In this document: piece by piece, positions 8,380 to 16,788 of the stretch
How the letters are laid out: the number at the start of each line of letters is the position of its first letter
Numbering within the stretch: position 1 is the first letter of the stretch
Assembly (NCBI RefSeq): GCF_047425875.1
Contig: NZ_CP179727.1
Coordinates: 806,001 to 870,000 of the forward strand
Direction of reading: 5' to 3'
DNA length: 64,000 nucleotides
Source of the DNA: Macrococcoides animalis
GTDB taxonomy: Bacteria; Bacillota; Bacilli; Staphylococcales; Staphylococcaceae
Program-made: the position numbers and the translations under genes
The notes under the pieces: generated by a model
The model's input: only the letters and a program-made list of their open reading frames with translations
The model's database searches: none
What the model was told of the DNA's origin: nothing

Positions 8380-8484
8380 TAAAATCACTCCTTTATTAGT
8401 TCCATTATATAACAATCCTTTGTAAATAAGGAAGTGAAATATTGATAAATTAAGTTTTTTTGCATCCAATTAATTTGCTGTAAA

Positions 8485-8521
8485 CAAAAAAATATCCCAT
8501 GCTTCTGCATGAGATATTTTC
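8485..8521 (-). terminator. Intrinsic terminator
   Basis: AAATATC-x-CATGC, TTCT loop, GCATG-x-GATATTT with a minus-strand T-run, just past the stop of the IsaB-like gene. Confidence 0.85.
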
Positions 8522-8525
8522 ATTC

Positions 8526-9035
8526 TTATTTTTCGTAGATACCATATTCAAAATAAGTTAGGTAACCTTTTTGGAACATTGCCATGTACTCTGCACCATT
8601 TGTTTTGTAGTACACTTCATACATATTCGGCTTTTCACCTTTTCCTTTTTTTACGAGCTTATTTCCTTTGTGTGCTTTTAAGAATGCTTTTAATGTTACT
8701 TGCTTTGCATTCCCTACTAACGGTCTAATCATTGTTACACGGTTCTTTTTGTCTTTGTAATAGTAAGTATCATACTTCATAAAATCTTTACTGGCTCCGG
8801 GCTTCCCTTTAAGATTTAACTTGTGACCATTGATTTTGAAGTTATCATACTTTAAGGCACGTACAAAGTTTTTGTCCAACAAAAATTTCGTGTTGTTTTT
8901 AACGTATCCTTTGTAAGTATAGTATGGTGTTACTGATTTCGTTGCTGCTTGAGCTGGTTGTGCTACTGCAGCTATGCCGAGTAATAGTGAAGATGCGATT
9001 GTTAAAGTACTAACTGACTTAAATACTTTATTCAT
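8526..9035 (-). CDS. isaB: IsaB-family secreted protein (paralog 3)
   Basis: A 169-residue secreted protein with a signal peptide cleaved near AQAA (about residue 30). The mature N-terminus reads VTPYYTYKGYVKNN, then FLLDKNFVRALKYDNFKING, very close to my memory of S. aureus immunodominant staphylococcal antigen B (ITPYYTYNGYIGNN; FLLDKNFINAIKYDNVKFNG). The C-terminal half, rich in Lys and Tyr, diverges more. IsaB is a secreted, surface-associated, nucleic acid-binding protein; the same role here is an inference. Good RBS (GGAG) before the ATG; terminator downstream. The symbol indicates family, not proven orthology. Confidence 0.8.
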   Translation of the reverse strand: MNKVFKSVSTLTIASSLLLGIAAVAQPAQAATKSVTPYYTYKGYVKNNTKFLLDKNFVRALKYDNFKINGHKLNLKGKPGASKDFMKYDTYYYKDKKNRVTMIRPLVGNAKQVTLKAFLKAHKGNKLVKKGKGEKPNMYEVYYKTNGAEYMAMFQKGYLTYFEYGIYEK

Positions 9036-9237
9036 ATTTTACACTCTCCTTCTATTTGTATTTTCAACTACAGTTTAGTCCCATTCGTACTAGTTTACAA
9101 CCATTTATTTACATGTTCACAAATACTACAAAATGTGCTTATATGAGTGATTTTTCACACTTGAATTTTAACAGCACATTCATAAAAGTGTTATACCAAA
9201 ACAACCATATAACTTTTAACACTTTGCTTACAAAAAT

Positions 9238-9269
9238 AAAAGCACCTCACATAAAATGTGAAGTGCTTG
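9238..9269 (-). terminator. glmS terminator
   Basis: AGCAC-x-TCACAT, short loop, ATGTGA-x-GTGCT with T-run on the minus strand, just past the glmS stop codon. The rest of the spacer 9036-9237 shows nothing I can name. Confidence 0.85.
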
Positions 9270-9278
9270 AAAAATTAA

Positions 9279-11081
9279 TTATTCAACTGTTACTGATTTC
9301 GCTAAGTTACGTGGTTTATCAACATCACAGTCACGATGTAATGCTGCATAGTAAGAAATCAATTGTAAAGTAACTACTGATACTAAAGGTGTTAACATAT
9401 CATGTACAGCTGGAATTACATATGCATCACCTTCTTGCTCTAATCCTGACATTGAAATGATACATGGGTTTGCACCACGTGCCACAACTTCTTTAACATT
9501 ACCACGTATTGATAAGTTGACAGCTTCTTGTGTTGCTAAAGCAATTACAGGTGTACCCTCTTCAATCAAAGCAATCGTACCGTGTTTTAGTTCTCCACCA
9601 GCAAATCCTTCTGCTTGGATGTAAGAAATTTCTTTTAATTTCAATGCACCTTCAAGACCTACATAAAAGTCCATCGTACGGCCGATGAAGAACGCATTAC
9701 GAGTTGTTTCTAAAAATTGACGTGCTATATCTTCCATCTTATCTGCATCATCAACGATTGATACGATAGCTGAAGTTACTTTTGCAAGTTCAGGTAATAA
9801 TTCAACACCAGTATCGATACCAGCATCTTTTGCAACAACTTGTGCTAAGATTGCTAATACTGCGATTTGTGCTGTATACGCTTTAGTAGAAGCTACAGCA
9901 ATTTCAGGTCCAGCATGTAAGATTAATGTATGGTCTGCTTCACGAGATAAAGTAGAACCAGGTACGTTTGTAACTGTTAATGCAGGGTGACCTAATTTCT
10001 TTGCTTCAACTAAAACAGCACGACTATCTGCTGTTTCACCTGATTGTGAAATAAAGATGAATAATGGTTTCTTAGATAATAATGGCATGTTGTAAACAAA
10101 CTCAGAAGCAACATGTACTTCAGTTGGAACATTAGCCCATTTTTCTAAATATTCTTTACCTACTAATCCGGCATGGTATGAAGTACCACAAGCAACGATA
10201 TAGATACGATCTGCTTTACGAATAGCTTTAACAATATCTTTATCAATTTTTAATTCGCCTTTTTCATCTTGATATTTTTGGATGATTCTACGCATAACTG
10301 CAGGTTGTTCGTGAATCTCTTTTAGCATATAGTGCGCAAACGTTCCTTTCTCAATATCAGAAGCATCGATTTCTGCTTTGTAAGGCTTACGTTTGATTTC
10401 TTTTCCATTTACATCTTTGATTGTCACTTTTTCTTTTTCTACTAATACGATTTCACCGTCAGTTAATTCAACATAAGTATCAGTCACTTGTAACATCGCC
10501 ATAGCATCAGAAGCAATAACGTTAAATCCTTCACCTAAACCAACTAATAAAGGAGATTTGTTCTTCGCAACAAAAATTACCTCTGGGCTTTGTGAATCTA
10601 ATAAGCCTAAAGCATATGAACCGTGTAATAATTTTATTACTTCAGTAAATGCCTTTTCTGTTTCTAAACCTTGTTTAGAAAAGTGTTCAATTAATTGAAC
10701 AATAATTTCAGTATCAGTATCTGACTTGAATGTAACTCCAGATAAGAACTCTTCTTTTAATTGTTCGTAGTTTTCGATAACACCATTATGTACTAAAGTG
10801 AAACGTTCTGTTTCAGATCTATGAGGATGTGAGTTTTCACGATTAGGTACACCATGAGTAGCCCAACGTGTATGACCAATACCAGTTGATGTTTCGAATG
10901 AAGCATCTACAGCTTTACGTAGTTCAGCAATTCGTCCTTTTTCTTTGTAAACACGTACATCTTCACCATTACGAACAGCGATACCCGCTGAATCATAACC
11001 ACGGTATTCTAATTTTTCTAAACCTTTTAATAGAATTTCTTTTGCATCTTGCGTTCCAATATAACCTACGATACCACACAT
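9279..11081 (-). CDS. glmS: Glutamine--fructose-6-phosphate aminotransferase (isomerizing)
   Basis: Converts fructose-6-phosphate and glutamine to glucosamine-6-phosphate, the first step toward UDP-GlcNAc for peptidoglycan and teichoic acids. It has 600 residues, the family size. The N-terminal amidotransferase domain begins MCGIVGYIG with the catalytic Cys2 exposed after Met removal, followed by YRGYDSAG, HTRWATHG and HNGVIENY. Two SIS domains follow (CGTSYHAG near residue 300; SQSGETADS near 346; GRTMDFYVGLEGALKLKE in the second), and it ends in the family tail DKPRNLAKSVTVE. RBS GGAGG precedes the ATG. A glmS ribozyme in the leader makes expression respond to glucosamine-6-phosphate. Confidence 0.98.
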   Translation of the reverse strand: MCGIVGYIGTQDAKEILLKGLEKLEYRGYDSAGIAVRNGEDVRVYKEKGRIAELRKAVDASFETSTGIGHTRWATHGVPNRENSHPHRSETERFTLVHNGVIENYEQLKEEFLSGVTFKSDTDTEIIVQLIEHFSKQGLETEKAFTEVIKLLHGSYALGLLDSQSPEVIFVAKNKSPLLVGLGEGFNVIASDAMAMLQVTDTYVELTDGEIVLVEKEKVTIKDVNGKEIKRKPYKAEIDASDIEKGTFAHYMLKEIHEQPAVMRRIIQKYQDEKGELKIDKDIVKAIRKADRIYIVACGTSYHAGLVGKEYLEKWANVPTEVHVASEFVYNMPLLSKKPLFIFISQSGETADSRAVLVEAKKLGHPALTVTNVPGSTLSREADHTLILHAGPEIAVASTKAYTAQIAVLAILAQVVAKDAGIDTGVELLPELAKVTSAIVSIVDDADKMEDIARQFLETTRNAFFIGRTMDFYVGLEGALKLKEISYIQAEGFAGGELKHGTIALIEEGTPVIALATQEAVNLSIRGNVKEVVARGANPCIISMSGLEQEGDAYVIPAVHDMLTPLVSVVTLQLISYYAALHRDCDVDKPRNLAKSVTVE

Positions 11082-11159
11082 AATAATTTCCTCCTGAGCG
11101 ACTTGCGCTATGTTAAATATATTTTAAGTTTTATTTATTAAGAATACTTATTTGTGCTT

Positions 11160-11292
11160 TGTTGATGTCTTTTGTTCACCCAGTTGCCCAAGTGGTTTGT
11201 TCATCAACTACCGAATAGCTACATCCGTGATGGCATCCGCCGAATTTTCGATAACCATCTTCCTCGTCAACAGTTTCCTGTTCTGGCGCTGT
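11160..11292 (-). ncRNA. glmS ribozyme-riboswitch
   Basis: On the minus strand the leader contains the cleavage-site sequence A/GCGCCAGAA (cut expected between 11290 and 11289), then GTTGACGAGGA, GGTTATCGAAAATTCGGCGG and ATGCC, the conserved core of the glmS ribozyme class. A distal stem GTTGATG...CATCAAC (about 11163-11207) matches the P4 region. Upon binding glucosamine-6-phosphate this RNA self-cleaves and the mRNA is degraded. The P1 part after the cleavage site is compact. It lies about 80 nt upstream of the glmS RBS. Confidence 0.93.
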
Positions 11293-11336
11293 ATATTCTA
11301 TTTTCAACTACCCTCACTTTCAATTAAACTCCTGTA

Positions 11337-11366
11337 ATTGTACTATATTTATGATAAATTAGACAA
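11337..11366 (-). promoter_or_regulatory. Likely glmS promoter
   Basis: TTGTCT (11366-11361) and TACAAT (11342-11337) on the minus strand with an 18-nt spacer, placing the transcription start roughly 40 nt before the ribozyme cleavage site. The stretch 11367-11520 upstream is AT-rich with nothing recognised. Confidence 0.55.
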
Positions 11367-11524
11367 GTATTAGAAATTAAATTCATTCGGAAACAGAATT
11401 AAATATGCTACTTGTCTTATATCTCTAAACAATACAAAACTACTTACTAATAATTATACATTAAAAATTATATTACGTAATTTATTTGTGTAGAAAAACT
11501 TTCTCTATTTTTCCCCACTCAAAC

Positions 11525-11559
11525 AAAAAAGCACCGGATACAATAATAGTATCTGGTGC
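11525..11559 (-). terminator. Terminator of the cdaA-cdaR-glmM operon
   Basis: GCACC-x-GATAC, 7-nt loop, GTATC-x-GGTGC followed on the minus strand by TTTTTTG, downstream of glmM and upstream of the glmS promoter. Confidence 0.9.
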
Positions 11560-11574
11560 TCAATTATATTAATC

Positions 11575-12921
11575 TTAAATTCCCATATGTTCACGAACAA
11601 CTTCTGAAATGCTGTTTACAAAACGTTCAGCATCTTCTTCTGTCTTCGCTTCAACCATTACACGCACTAATGGTTCCGTTCCTGAAGGACGTACTAACAC
11701 ACGACCTTCTCCGTTCATTTCAGCTTCAACTTTAGCAATTGATTCTGCAACAGCTGTATTTTGCTCAACCGCATGCTTATCAGAAACGCGAATGTTCACT
11801 AAACGTTGCGGGTATTTCTTCATTTGTCCTGCTAATTCACTTAAAGTTTTACCAGACTTCTTAATGATGCTCGCTAAATGAACACCTGTTAATAATCCAT
11901 CACCTGTCGTATTGTAATCCATCATTACAATATGGCCAGATTGTTCGCCACCTAAGTTGTATTGGCCATTTCTCATTTCTTCAACAACGTAACGGTCTCC
12001 AACTTTAGTTTTATTTGATTTAATTTCAAATTCATCTAATGCTTTGTAGAATCCTAAATTACTCATCACTGTTGAAACAACCATGTTATCTTTTAATGTG
12101 CCTTCATTATGCATGCTTTGTGCTAATACGAACATAATTTGGTCGCCATCAACGATTTGTCCTTTTTCATCAACTGCGATAATACGGTCTCCGTCTCCAT
12201 CGAATGCTAAACCGAAGTCGCTGCCTGATTCCACAACTAATTCCGCTAGTCCTTCTGGATGTGTTGACCCTACTCCATCATTAATATTATTGCCATCTGG
12301 GTTACAACCAATGGTTACTGTATCCGCTTCTAAATCACCAAATAAGTAAGGTGCTAAAGAGTAAGTTGAGCCATGAGCACCGTCTAGTGCAATTTTTAAT
12401 CCTTCTAAATCACCATCAATTGTTGATTTAATAAAGCTTAAGTATTTTTGTCCACCTTCAAAGTAATCTGAAGTATGGCCTAAATCAACACCTGTCGGTC
12501 TTGGTAACGTGTCTTCTTTCGCATCTAATAAAGCTTCAATTTCTGCTTCTTGTGCATCACTTAATTTAAAGCCATCTGAACCGAAGAATTTAATACCATT
12601 ATCTTGTACAGGGTTATGACTTGCTGAAATCATTACACCCGCTTGTGCATTTAATTCTCTTGTTAAGTAAGATACACCTGGTGTTGAAATAACACCTAGT
12701 CGCATAACTTCTGCACCTGTTGATAGTAATCCTGCTACAAGCGCAGATTCTAACATAATACCAGAAACTCGTGTGTCGCGTCCTACTACAACAGTAGGCT
12801 TATCTGTACCGCCATGTGCTAATACATAACCACCGTAACGCCCTAATTCAAATGCTAATTCTGGTGTTAACTCACTATTAGCTACACCTCTTACACCGTC
12901 TGTTCCAAAATATTTACCCAT
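11575..12921 (-). CDS. glmM: Phosphoglucosamine mutase
   Basis: Interconverts glucosamine-6-phosphate and glucosamine-1-phosphate on the path to UDP-GlcNAc. It has 448 residues with the family N-terminus GKYFGTDGVRG, the phosphoserine loop MISASHNP with the catalytic Ser at residue 101, the metal-binding DGDGDR motif near 240, the sugar-binding GGEQSGH near 325 and the C-terminal phosphate site RPSGTEPLVRV. It is the last gene of the cdaA-cdaR-glmM operon, 27 nt after cdaR, an arrangement conserved in Firmicutes; there GlmM can inhibit CdaA directly. glmS lies next but has its own promoter. Confidence 0.98.
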   Translation of the reverse strand: MGKYFGTDGVRGVANSELTPELAFELGRYGGYVLAHGGTDKPTVVVGRDTRVSGIMLESALVAGLLSTGAEVMRLGVISTPGVSYLTRELNAQAGVMISASHNPVQDNGIKFFGSDGFKLSDAQEAEIEALLDAKEDTLPRPTGVDLGHTSDYFEGGQKYLSFIKSTIDGDLEGLKIALDGAHGSTYSLAPYLFGDLEADTVTIGCNPDGNNINDGVGSTHPEGLAELVVESGSDFGLAFDGDGDRIIAVDEKGQIVDGDQIMFVLAQSMHNEGTLKDNMVVSTVMSNLGFYKALDEFEIKSNKTKVGDRYVVEEMRNGQYNLGGEQSGHIVMMDYNTTGDGLLTGVHLASIIKKSGKTLSELAGQMKKYPQRLVNIRVSDKHAVEQNTAVAESIAKVEAEMNGEGRVLVRPSGTEPLVRVMVEAKTEEDAERFVNSISEVVREHMGI

Positions 12922-12948
12922 TATTTATAACTCCTTTTAATCCATTAG

Positions 12949-13887
12949 TTATTTTTTACTTACATCAATTTTAATTTCAACTTGTTTCGGTTTTGCACTT
13001 GATACATCTTTTGGTAAAGGTATATTTTCTTTAACAATTGTATCTTTAGCTACTTTTGATAAATCTACTTCGATTGCCAAACTTCCAATGCCATCTAAAA
13101 CAGAGCGTTTACCAAACAGTTCAACTTCTGTCTCAGATAATTCAAGACTATTTAACTTTAAGTGAGATGGTAATTTCCCTGATTTTTTGGCACTGATTGC
13201 GACTGTCTTGGATGTTGGTGCAATCTTAATGTTCACTTTAACTTTATCAGGTTTCACTGATACATCAAGCTTATTCAAATGTGAGTCAAATACATTCACT
13301 TCTGCATCTTCACTTGTTGTCTTAGATAATTTCGTTGTCTCTTTCAATGTTGCTTTTACATAAGCAATTTTATTGATTTCATCCTCACCACCTGTAATTG
13401 TCACCTGTGATGGATCAACTTCTTTACCGATCAGTTCATAACCTGTGGCAATACGTGAATTACTAATTTCCGCTTCTACTTGACGTGTATCTTTTATTTT
13501 TTCTGATAAAGAAACGTTAGCTACTTTCGGTATAATTTCATAATCCAACTTATCAGAAATACCTTTAACTTTAAATTTCTTCTTATATTCTCCAACTTTT
13601 GAGTTAGATAAATCAAGTGAAACGTTAAAATCCATCATACTTTCTGTCTTCTTAACAATAGACTGCGGTCCGCTCACTCTAACACTCACAGTCTTCGGAG
13701 CACCTGTTAAATATAAGTTCTTATCATCATAAATAACTTTAACAGGTACATCTTCAATAACTGTTTGTGTTTTTTGGTTAAATTGATTATCACCAAAGAG
13801 TGCGAAGACATCATTTACTGATAGGAATAAAAATAAAGCTAAAATTAAGGCAACAAATCTAAGTCCCCATTTATTCTCTAACATCAT
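12949..13887 (-). CDS. cdaR: CdaA regulatory protein, YbbR-domain
   Basis: A 312-residue protein with one N-terminal membrane helix (about residues 8-28, WGLRFVALILALFLFL) and an extracytoplasmic region made of repeated YbbR domains, visible as recurring 'VxVxxGP/VSxVxV' and 'V.IxGxE..I..I..V.A' patterns (residues ~40-125, 125-210, 210-310). It binds and modulates the diadenylate cyclase CdaA. The start overlaps the cdaA stop by 4 nt (ATGA), so the two are translationally coupled. Either of two consecutive Met codons could be used. Confidence 0.93.
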   Translation of the reverse strand: MMLENKWGLRFVALILALFLFLSVNDVFALFGDNQFNQKTQTVIEDVPVKVIYDDKNLYLTGAPKTVSVRVSGPQSIVKKTESMMDFNVSLDLSNSKVGEYKKKFKVKGISDKLDYEIIPKVANVSLSEKIKDTRQVEAEISNSRIATGYELIGKEVDPSQVTITGGEDEINKIAYVKATLKETTKLSKTTSEDAEVNVFDSHLNKLDVSVKPDKVKVNIKIAPTSKTVAISAKKSGKLPSHLKLNSLELSETEVELFGKRSVLDGIGSLAIEVDLSKVAKDTIVKENIPLPKDVSSAKPKQVEIKIDVSKK

Positions 13888-14693
13888 TCTTCAACACCTT
13901 TCTTAGTGACATGTGTACTAAACCAATGTTCAGTAAGTAAGGCTTCAAAAACTTCTAATGAAACATCTTTACGTAAACGTCCATTATAGGTAACAGATAT
14001 ATCCCCTGTTTCTTCAGAGACCACGACCGTAAAGGCATCTGACACTTCAGAAATACCTACAGCTGCTCTATGACGTGTTCCTAAGCTTTTTTGGATTTTT
14101 ACACTATCAGATAGTGGTAGGTAACTTGCTGCTACCGCTATTTTATCACCTTGAACAATCATTGCACCGTCATGTAAAGGTGTGTTTGGAATAAATATAT
14201 TTATTAATAATTCAGATGAAATATCTGCATTGATTGGTATACCTGTTTCAATATAATCTTGAAGTCCTGTTTCTTTCTCAAAAACAATTAAAGCGCCTAT
14301 ACGACGTTTTGCCATATACTGTACTGATTTTACCATCGCGTCTGTAAGCTTAGCTTGATTTACTTTCAAGTTCTGAGCGTTACGTTTAAATAGACTTCCT
14401 CGTCCGAGCTGTTCTAAAGCTCTTCTTAATTCTGGTTGAAAGATAACAATGATGGCTAAGAAACCCCATTCCATAACCATATCAAACATTTTTGTTGTTG
14501 TTGTTAAATCCAACTGATTACTCAGCGTTCTACCAATCAGAATAAAGAAGATACCTTTTAATAATTGAATAGCTTTCGTTCCTTTAATTGCATTAATTAG
14601 CAAGTAAATAACGTACCACACAATCAGCAAGTCCAGGATGCCAGTAATAATCTTAACAGTACTTAAATTATCAAGTACACTAAGCAACTGCAT
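13884..14693 (-). CDS. cdaA: Diadenylate cyclase CdaA (DacA)
   Basis: Condenses two ATP to cyclic di-AMP, the essential messenger controlling potassium, osmolytes and wall homeostasis. It has 269 residues with three N-terminal membrane helices (about residues 15-34, 40-58, 70-86) and a cytoplasmic DAC domain carrying the catalytic DGA motif at 175-177 and the RHR motif at 207-209 (GTRHRAAVG). GGAGG lies 7 nt before the ATG. First gene of the cdaA-cdaR-glmM operon. Confidence 0.97.
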   Translation of the reverse strand: MQLLSVLDNLSTVKIITGILDLLIVWYVIYLLINAIKGTKAIQLLKGIFFILIGRTLSNQLDLTTTTKMFDMVMEWGFLAIIVIFQPELRRALEQLGRGSLFKRNAQNLKVNQAKLTDAMVKSVQYMAKRRIGALIVFEKETGLQDYIETGIPINADISSELLINIFIPNTPLHDGAMIVQGDKIAVAASYLPLSDSVKIQKSLGTRHRAAVGISEVSDAFTVVVSEETGDISVTYNGRLRKDVSLEVFEALLTEHWFSTHVTKKGVEE

Positions 14694-14724
14694 TGTATCT
14701 CCTCCATATTCATGCTAAAAATAA

Positions 14725-15993
14725 TTATACCATGTGTGGGAGAGATTCTTCGTATAGATTGATACATTTTTTATAATATTCGTTTGATTGTTCTAAATCA
14801 CCAAGAATTTCATAAATTTCTGCAATTTTTTTCGTGATTCTACCGAAGTAATACACATGTTCATTACCATTTAATGCTACCTTGTAATAAGTCAATGCCC
14901 CTTGATGGTTACCAAGTTTATATTCAAGATCGCCCATCAATTCTTCTCCATAACCACTATTATCACCTTTAATATTCTCTGCAATAATAACGCGCGCTTC
15001 CTCATATAGTCCTTTACCAATCATGATATCTGCTAAATGCAAACGTACATTAACTTCATATGGATGATTAAATTTATGTTCATCTAACATATCATTACAT
15101 TTCATTATAATTTCATATGCTTCATCAATTCTTCCTAAAGATTCAAGCAACATAGCTAGGTTGCTTAAACTGCCAACATAATCAAATGAGGTAGGTCGTA
15201 ATTCTGCATAGCTAATCGCTCTTCTGTAATGGTATTCCGCTTGTTCATTATCTCTTGTTGCTTGATAAGAGCGGCCTAATGTATTTTCAATGTTCAATGC
15301 TAAATGATATGTATTTAACTTCATATTTAAATCCATAGCTTCTTCACATAATTTAATGGCAACATAAAACTCACCGATACGTGAATAGTAATTACCTAAA
15401 TAATAAAGGATTGAGACGCGTGTTATGTTAACTATATTCTCTACAATCGTAATATTATTTGCTTTCGTGAGATGATTGATAGCTTCCATATCATTACCAA
15501 CCTCAAACTCAATACGACCCAACAATTCTAGAGAACGTAAATAAATTGTAACATCACGCATTTTTTTTACAATTTCGATTGCTTTTTCTACATATTTACG
15601 GGCATTGTCATAATCTTTATTATGGAAGTAATAGCTAGCAGTGACCCAACTTATCGCACCGCGTTCTGATTCTGTAATACTTTCTAATGTTTCATAACTT
15701 TTATCTATAAAATCGCCAAGATTTTTAAAATCATTCATTAACACATGATTCTCAGCCCATTTAATCTCTTTTTTTATCTCTAAAAGACTTAAATTTCTAT
15801 CTTCTGTTGTACTTGTAAAGTCTTCTAATGTACAGTTTAAACGCACACTTAATTTTTTTAACACATTCGTTGAAGGATGTACTGAGTTCTTTTCAATTAA
15901 ACTTAGGTATGTTCTTGAAATAATACCGTCTGCTAACTCTTGTTGTGTTAAATTTGCTTGATTTCTAAGTTCTTTTATTCTCTGACCTAACAT
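14725..15993 (-). CDS. HTH-TPR regulator (RNPP/PlcR-like architecture)
   Basis: A 422-residue cytoplasmic protein: an Xre-type helix-turn-helix at residues ~5-60 (LTQQELADGIISRTYLSLIE) followed by a long helical region of TPR-like repeats (e.g. the segments with YLGNYYSRIGEFYVAI, LGRSYQATRDNEQAEYHY, LEYKLGNHQGALTYYK). That layout is shared by the RNPP peptide-responsive regulators such as PlcR. No small exported peptide gene is visible on either side, so peptide sensing is an inference. AAAGGAGG precedes the ATG. It is divergent from the ArsR-type gene across 315 AT-rich bases and 31 nt upstream of cdaA, so read-through into the cdaA operon is possible. Confidence 0.8.
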   Translation of the reverse strand: MLGQRIKELRNQANLTQQELADGIISRTYLSLIEKNSVHPSTNVLKKLSVRLNCTLEDFTSTTEDRNLSLLEIKKEIKWAENHVLMNDFKNLGDFIDKSYETLESITESERGAISWVTASYYFHNKDYDNARKYVEKAIEIVKKMRDVTIYLRSLELLGRIEFEVGNDMEAINHLTKANNITIVENIVNITRVSILYYLGNYYSRIGEFYVAIKLCEEAMDLNMKLNTYHLALNIENTLGRSYQATRDNEQAEYHYRRAISYAELRPTSFDYVGSLSNLAMLLESLGRIDEAYEIIMKCNDMLDEHKFNHPYEVNVRLHLADIMIGKGLYEEARVIIAENIKGDNSGYGEELMGDLEYKLGNHQGALTYYKVALNGNEHVYYFGRITKKIAEIYEILGDLEQSNEYYKKCINLYEESLPHMV

Positions 15994-16235
15994 GATTTTC
16001 CTCCTTTTTTTGTATAGTTCAATAATAAACTATATGCAGTTAACATTCCATTACTATCTTATTATAATATGAAATAATTATATCAATTTGTTAATATACA
16101 ACAAAAATAAATTTACAAAATTTAAGTTTTGTTATATAACATAAATTATTTTATGAATATTATATTTTTATTTAATGAATTAGTAATAAAACCAACTAAA
16201 TTTAAATAATAATATTAATCATTTTGTGTAATTCG

Positions 16236-16264
16236 TTGACATAATTGAACTTTACAAGGATAAT
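16236..16264 (+). promoter_or_regulatory. Likely promoter of the ArsR-type regulator
   Basis: TTGACA (16236-16241) and GATAAT (16259-16264) with a 17-nt spacer, upstream of the AAGGAG RBS. The remainder of the 15994-16308 spacer is very AT-rich and must also hold the promoter for the divergent HTH-TPR gene, which I could not pin down. Confidence 0.6.
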
Positions 16265-16308
16265 ATAATTATCTTAATAAATAAGTAAATATACTAAGGA
16301 GAAGCATA

Positions 16309-16752
16309 ATGTTAGATATTTTAGTTATCGAGAACCTTGCTCAGTTAAAGTGTGTTAGTGACCCATTTCGTATCAAACTTTTAGAACTATTGTCTATCGA
16401 AGCTAAAACAGGTCAGCAACTAGCTGATGAATTAGAAATACCACGTGCAAAGATCCATTATCATTTAGCGGAGCTTGAGAAACAAGGTATTATCGAATTA
16501 GTGAAGACTGAACAGAAGCATAGTATTATTCAAAAGTTTTATGCACCTGTAGCAAAGCAAATTGTTCCCAACTTAGATTTACTTAAATTTTCTCAAGAAG
16601 ATAGCAAGAAGGACAATCTATCATTTAAGCTTCAAATCAACGAAAAAGACTTCGCTGATTTCAAGAAAGACCTTAAGAAGTATGTTAAGAAAGCTTCATC
16701 AAAAACTGGTGATTCAAGTTACCAAATAAAAATATTCCCTGACCAAAATTAA
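16309..16752 (+). CDS. ArsR-type winged-helix transcriptional regulator
   Basis: A 147-residue protein with an N-terminal winged helix-turn-helix (about residues 12-75: CVSDPFRIKLLELLS, TGQQLADELEIPRAKIHYHL, ELEKQGIIELVKTEQ). There are no clustered Cys or His residues of the metal-sensing ArsR kind, so it probably does not sense metals. The C-terminal half is Lys/Asp-rich and may be a dimerisation or effector domain. It is a single-gene unit with its own promoter and terminator; target genes are unknown. Confidence 0.8.
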   Translation: MLDILVIENLAQLKCVSDPFRIKLLELLSIEAKTGQQLADELEIPRAKIHYHLAELEKQGIIELVKTEQKHSIIQKFYAPVAKQIVPNLDLLKFSQEDSKKDNLSFKLQINEKDFADFKKDLKKYVKKASSKTGDSSYQIKIFPDQN

Positions 16753-16772
16753 TTGGTAGGGAATATTTTTAT
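16731..16772. terminator. Bidirectional terminator
   Basis: AATATTCCCT-x-ACCAA, 6-nt loop, TTGGT-AGGGAATATT then TTTT; contains the end of the ArsR-type gene and faces the convergent rocF end. Confidence 0.85.
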
Positions 16773-16788
16773 TTATGACAATCTGCAT

